A stretch of DNA of 14,280 nt from Methylomarinum sp. Lineage in GTDB: Bacteria > Pseudomonadota > Gammaproteobacteria > Methylococcales > Methylomonadaceae. The DNA lies in assembly GCA_013139755.1 (NCBI GenBank), contig WTAG01000458.1, positions 1 to 14,280 of the forward strand. The letters run 5' to 3'. A program made the position numbers and the translations under genes. Under the pieces are notes generated by a model. The model was not told the origin of the DNA, did no database searches, and saw only the letters and a program-made list of their open reading frames with translations. This document shows positions 12,647 through 14,280 of the stretch, in pieces. The stretch's first letter is position 1. Each line of letters begins with the position of its first letter.

Positions 12647-12682
12647 GGTATGATATGGTATCAAGTAATACCATATCATACC
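12647..12682. repeat. 15-bp perfect inverted repeat at the head of the par locus
   Basis: GGTATGATATGGTAT (12647-12661) and ATACCATATCATACC (12668-12682) are perfect complements with a 6-base centre CAAGTA. Two copies of GGTATGATATG, facing each other, make up the arms. It lies 10-45 bases upstream of the ATG at 12637, suiting a centromere, an operator or both. Confidence 0.88.
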
Positions 12683-12753
12683 ATATTAAATAAGATGGAA
12701 TAGACAGGAAAAACAGTGAGGAATGGGGCCCCTTTCTACACAGCCATTCAAAT

Positions 12754-12854
12754 TTGTATAAAAACTATACAAGTCAAAATAAGATTATAAAATCAATTAG
12801 ATATGTGAGTTATAAAGAGTTATCCACAAGGTTATGCTCAGAAACTGTGAATAA
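12754..12854. other. Patch with DnaA boxes, candidate second origin
   Basis: TTATCCACA at 12820-12828 and TGTGAATAA at 12846-12854 (the reverse of TTATTCACA) are both perfect matches to the DnaA box TTATNCACA, in opposite orientation. TTATCCCCA at 12951-12959 differs by one base. A 7-bp inverted repeat, TTGTATA (12754-12760) and TATACAA (12766-12772), lies just left of them. This suits a replication origin, but no initiator gene is adjacent. Confidence 0.6.
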
Positions 12855-13061
12855 CCCGTTTATTCCTGGAAACCATCCACATAGTAATAACAATTTATAG
12901 CAAGCTTGATAAACAGCCTCTAAACCTTGACTGTCCTCCTGTTCACAAGCTTATCCCCAGAAAAACAGCCTTCTAGTAATAATAATTAGTAAATAGCAGT
13001 AGATACTATGATCTGTATTTTGGGTAGTGGTGATTTTGGTGTAAACAGGAAAAATTACGGT

Positions 13062-13380
13062 CGGTACTGGCATGGATGCCTGTACCGTTTTGCCAAGGAT
13101 GGCAGCATGATGGTTTTCAGGTAAATACTGAACTGAGCAATTCGGGAGTGGAGTGTTTAAAAGCAGGGCAGGGATGATTTGCTTTTAAGCCGGAACGGAC
13201 GATTTGCGGCTGTAGCATACAGAATTTACGAGGTGGTTAGCATGGATGCTTACCACCAATGCCAGGGATGGCTTCTAACTGAACTTAAAGAAAACCACGG
13301 ACTGAGCATTTGTGACTGGAGTGTTAAAAAGTGTACAGGGAGGTATGCTTTTTAGCCGTAGGGAGCAATTGCGGATACGG
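13062..13380 (+). ncRNA. GGA-hairpin array 2, candidate CsrB/RsmZ-like RNA
   Basis: By eye the plus strand has 15 GGA and no TCC in 319 bases. Hairpins follow one another: one around GGCATGGATGCC (13069-13080), TGCCA-AGGA-TGGCA (13091-13104, perfect stem, AGGA loop), TTAAAAGCA against TGCTTTTAA with GGGCAGGGATGA in the loop, AGCCG/CGGCT (13188-13211), a long one around AGCATGGATGCT (13239-13250) and GCCA-GGGA-TGGC (13261-13272). The tail 13304-13380 repeats the middle module, with loop GTACAGGGAGGT (13333-13344) matching the CsrA consensus RUACARGGAUGU at 11 of 12 positions. Compared with array 1, the AGCYG stem changes on both sides and keeps pairing. No promoter or terminator is certain. 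Role is inference. Confidence 0.62.
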
Positions 13381-13407
13381 ATAATAAAAAATCAAACCTG
13401 CTGAATA

Positions 13408-14118
13408 TTAAGCTTCACTTAAAGCATTATGCAATAATTCCAATTTCTTATTAATGCCTACTATTTGTTTATTAAATAGCTCCCATTTTAGAAAAACGCT
13501 ATCAGCTTCTAGAAAGCATAATATTACTTTATCTGATTCATATTTTAATTTATCAACAATTGCCTTTCCCTTAAGGATGAAAGAAAAATCAAGTTCTTTA
13601 GCTATTTCAATAGCAGCCATTTTGTACACCTGATTTAAGGCTACCAACTCTAATGCTGAAGAGTGGAACCTCTCAAATGTTTTTTTTACTTCTGAATTTA
13701 TTTCGATAAAAACATCCAATTTTTTGGATCTAGATACACCAACATTTTCAATTTCTTTATGTATATCTTCCATATTAGTATACAAAACACTCATCTTAAG
13801 CTGCAATGAAGGTTGTTTAGTTGTTTTGTATTTTTTAGATAAAGTATCGAATTCTTCTTTACTTTTAGAGTATTTTTCTAACAGCCCTCTCTCTTTTTCC
13901 CCATTTATTAAACCCAATTTTTCAAACTCATCTGCAACTAATGTTGTTCTACGCCATAACTCAGTTGTATTAGCTATATTAGACTGTATTAAAATTTTAA
14001 CAGTATCACTTTTACATTCCATCAATAGCATATTTATGCCGTTGATGGTCTTCAATGCTAATTTCAAAATTAAATCGACATCATTTGTTGCATCAATATA
14101 ATCGGTATTGTTGGCCAT
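13408..14118 (-). CDS. Helical protein of unknown function
   Basis: I do not recognise this 236-residue protein. It is mostly amphipathic helix, with heptad-like coiled-coil stretches such as KYSKSKEEFDTLSKKYKTTK (about 83-102) and MEDIHKEIENVGVSRSKKLD (about 116-135). It has neither a signal peptide nor a convincing membrane segment. The ATG at 14118 follows an unusual Shine-Dalgarno site made of eight G, five bases upstream. It is the first gene right of hairpin array 2 and lies just downstream of a broken NERD-like fragment. AT-rich codon use matches the neighbours. A structural, phage-related or defence role cannot be told apart from the sequence. Confidence 0.7.
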   Translation of the reverse strand: MANNTDYIDATNDVDLILKLALKTINGINMLLMECKSDTVKILIQSNIANTTELWRRTTLVADEFEKLGLINGEKERGLLEKYSKSKEEFDTLSKKYKTTKQPSLQLKMSVLYTNMEDIHKEIENVGVSRSKKLDVFIEINSEVKKTFERFHSSALELVALNQVYKMAAIEIAKELDFSFILKGKAIVDKLKYESDKVILCFLEADSVFLKWELFNKQIVGINKKLELLHNALSEA

Positions 14119-14122
14119 AGTT

Positions 14123-14130
14123 CCCCCCCC
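14123..14130 (-). promoter_or_regulatory. Eight-G tract acting as ribosome binding site
   Basis: A run of eight G on the minus strand stands four to five bases before the ATG at 14118 and is the only possible Shine-Dalgarno sequence. Such tracts slip during replication, so their length and the site-to-start distance could vary among cells. Confidence 0.55.
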
Positions 14131-14137
14131 TAAATGG

Positions 14138-14272
14138 CTACATTTCTATAATCAGTTTTATATTGTCTATTTCGGTGGTCCCATCTTCAGTAGGAAGCAT
14201 CACGTTTTTGAATAAAGTGTATTTGTTCTTATCAACTGATGTTACGCAGTAGACGATTTTAACTTTTGCAAT
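14138..14272 (-). pseudogene. Broken NERD-like nuclease domain fragment
   Basis: A minus-strand frame between stop codons at 14273 and 14138 reads IVYCVTSVDKNKYTLFKNVM followed by LPTEDGTTEIDNIKLIIEM. The LP, GTTEID and I positions fit the start of the NERD (nuclease-related) domain, but the rest of the domain is missing and no start codon precedes it in the frame. A second frame open at the window edge ends at 14242 (FDELQKLKSSTA). This looks like a decayed or frameshifted gene whose main part lies to the right. Confidence 0.35.
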
Positions 14273-14280
14273 TCATCAAA

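Noticed and set aside
13724..14101. Plus-strand frame of 125 codons
   Set aside because: It is opposite the helical protein and reads as the hydrophobic complement of its coiled coil.

Overview
The window looks like a plasmid backbone from an AT-rich gammaproteobacterium. A marine Oceanospirillales-type host is my guess, from gene families and base composition only. Every gene I accept lies on the minus strand, so transcription runs right to left. The marks of a plasmid are an iteron-regulated RPA-type replication initiator, a KfrA-like protein, a second initiator resembling IncFII RepA, a ParA/ribbon-helix-helix partition cassette and a patch of DnaA boxes. I see no rRNA, tRNA, CRISPR array or transposase.

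Layout from the left: (1) 1-3181: RPA-family RepA (cut by the window edge) with its promoter, an 18-bp repeat pair and five 16-bp iterons; KfrA; a secreted DRGH nuclease. (2) 3182-4880: a 500-bp gap with small repeats and two GGA-loop hairpins, an IncFII RepA-like protein with three tandem 11-bp repeats upstream, and a small XRE repressor. (3) 4881-5393: a secreted protein made of four 37-residue repeats. (4) 5631-9434: a long operon-like block of SLOG/DprA-like, widespread plasmid/ICE small proteins, a KPGAEK-type phage/plasmid protein, a J-domain protein and Gp157. It resembles a phage-type ssDNA-handling module. A palindrome built on ATGAATATATTCAT occurs twice at the head of this block and once inside the XRE promoter, which suggests one small repressor controlling both. 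(5) 9435-10348 and 12638-13407: two gene-free stretches holding structured repeats on the plus strand. (6) 10349-12637: ParA, a small ParB-like protein, an unknown conserved protein upstream and a secreted GETH-motif protein downstream, with related AT-rich palindromes in each gap. (7) 13408-14280: a helical protein of unknown function behind an 8-G tract, then a broken NERD-like fragment.

The most unusual signal is a family of plus-strand hairpin arrays carrying GGA in their loops. Two gapless 212-bp copies, in direct orientation about 3.2 kb apart, flank the partition block. By eye one array has 15 GGA and no TCC, the other 10 GGA and no TCC. Two loops come within one or two bases of the CsrA/RsmA consensus RUACARGGAUGU, and one conserved stem changes from G-C to G-U pairs between copies, as expected of RNA. 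I read these as candidate plasmid-borne CsrB/RsmZ-like RNAs. A further GGA hairpin at the 3' end of the repeat-protein gene could be a target, but that link is inference.
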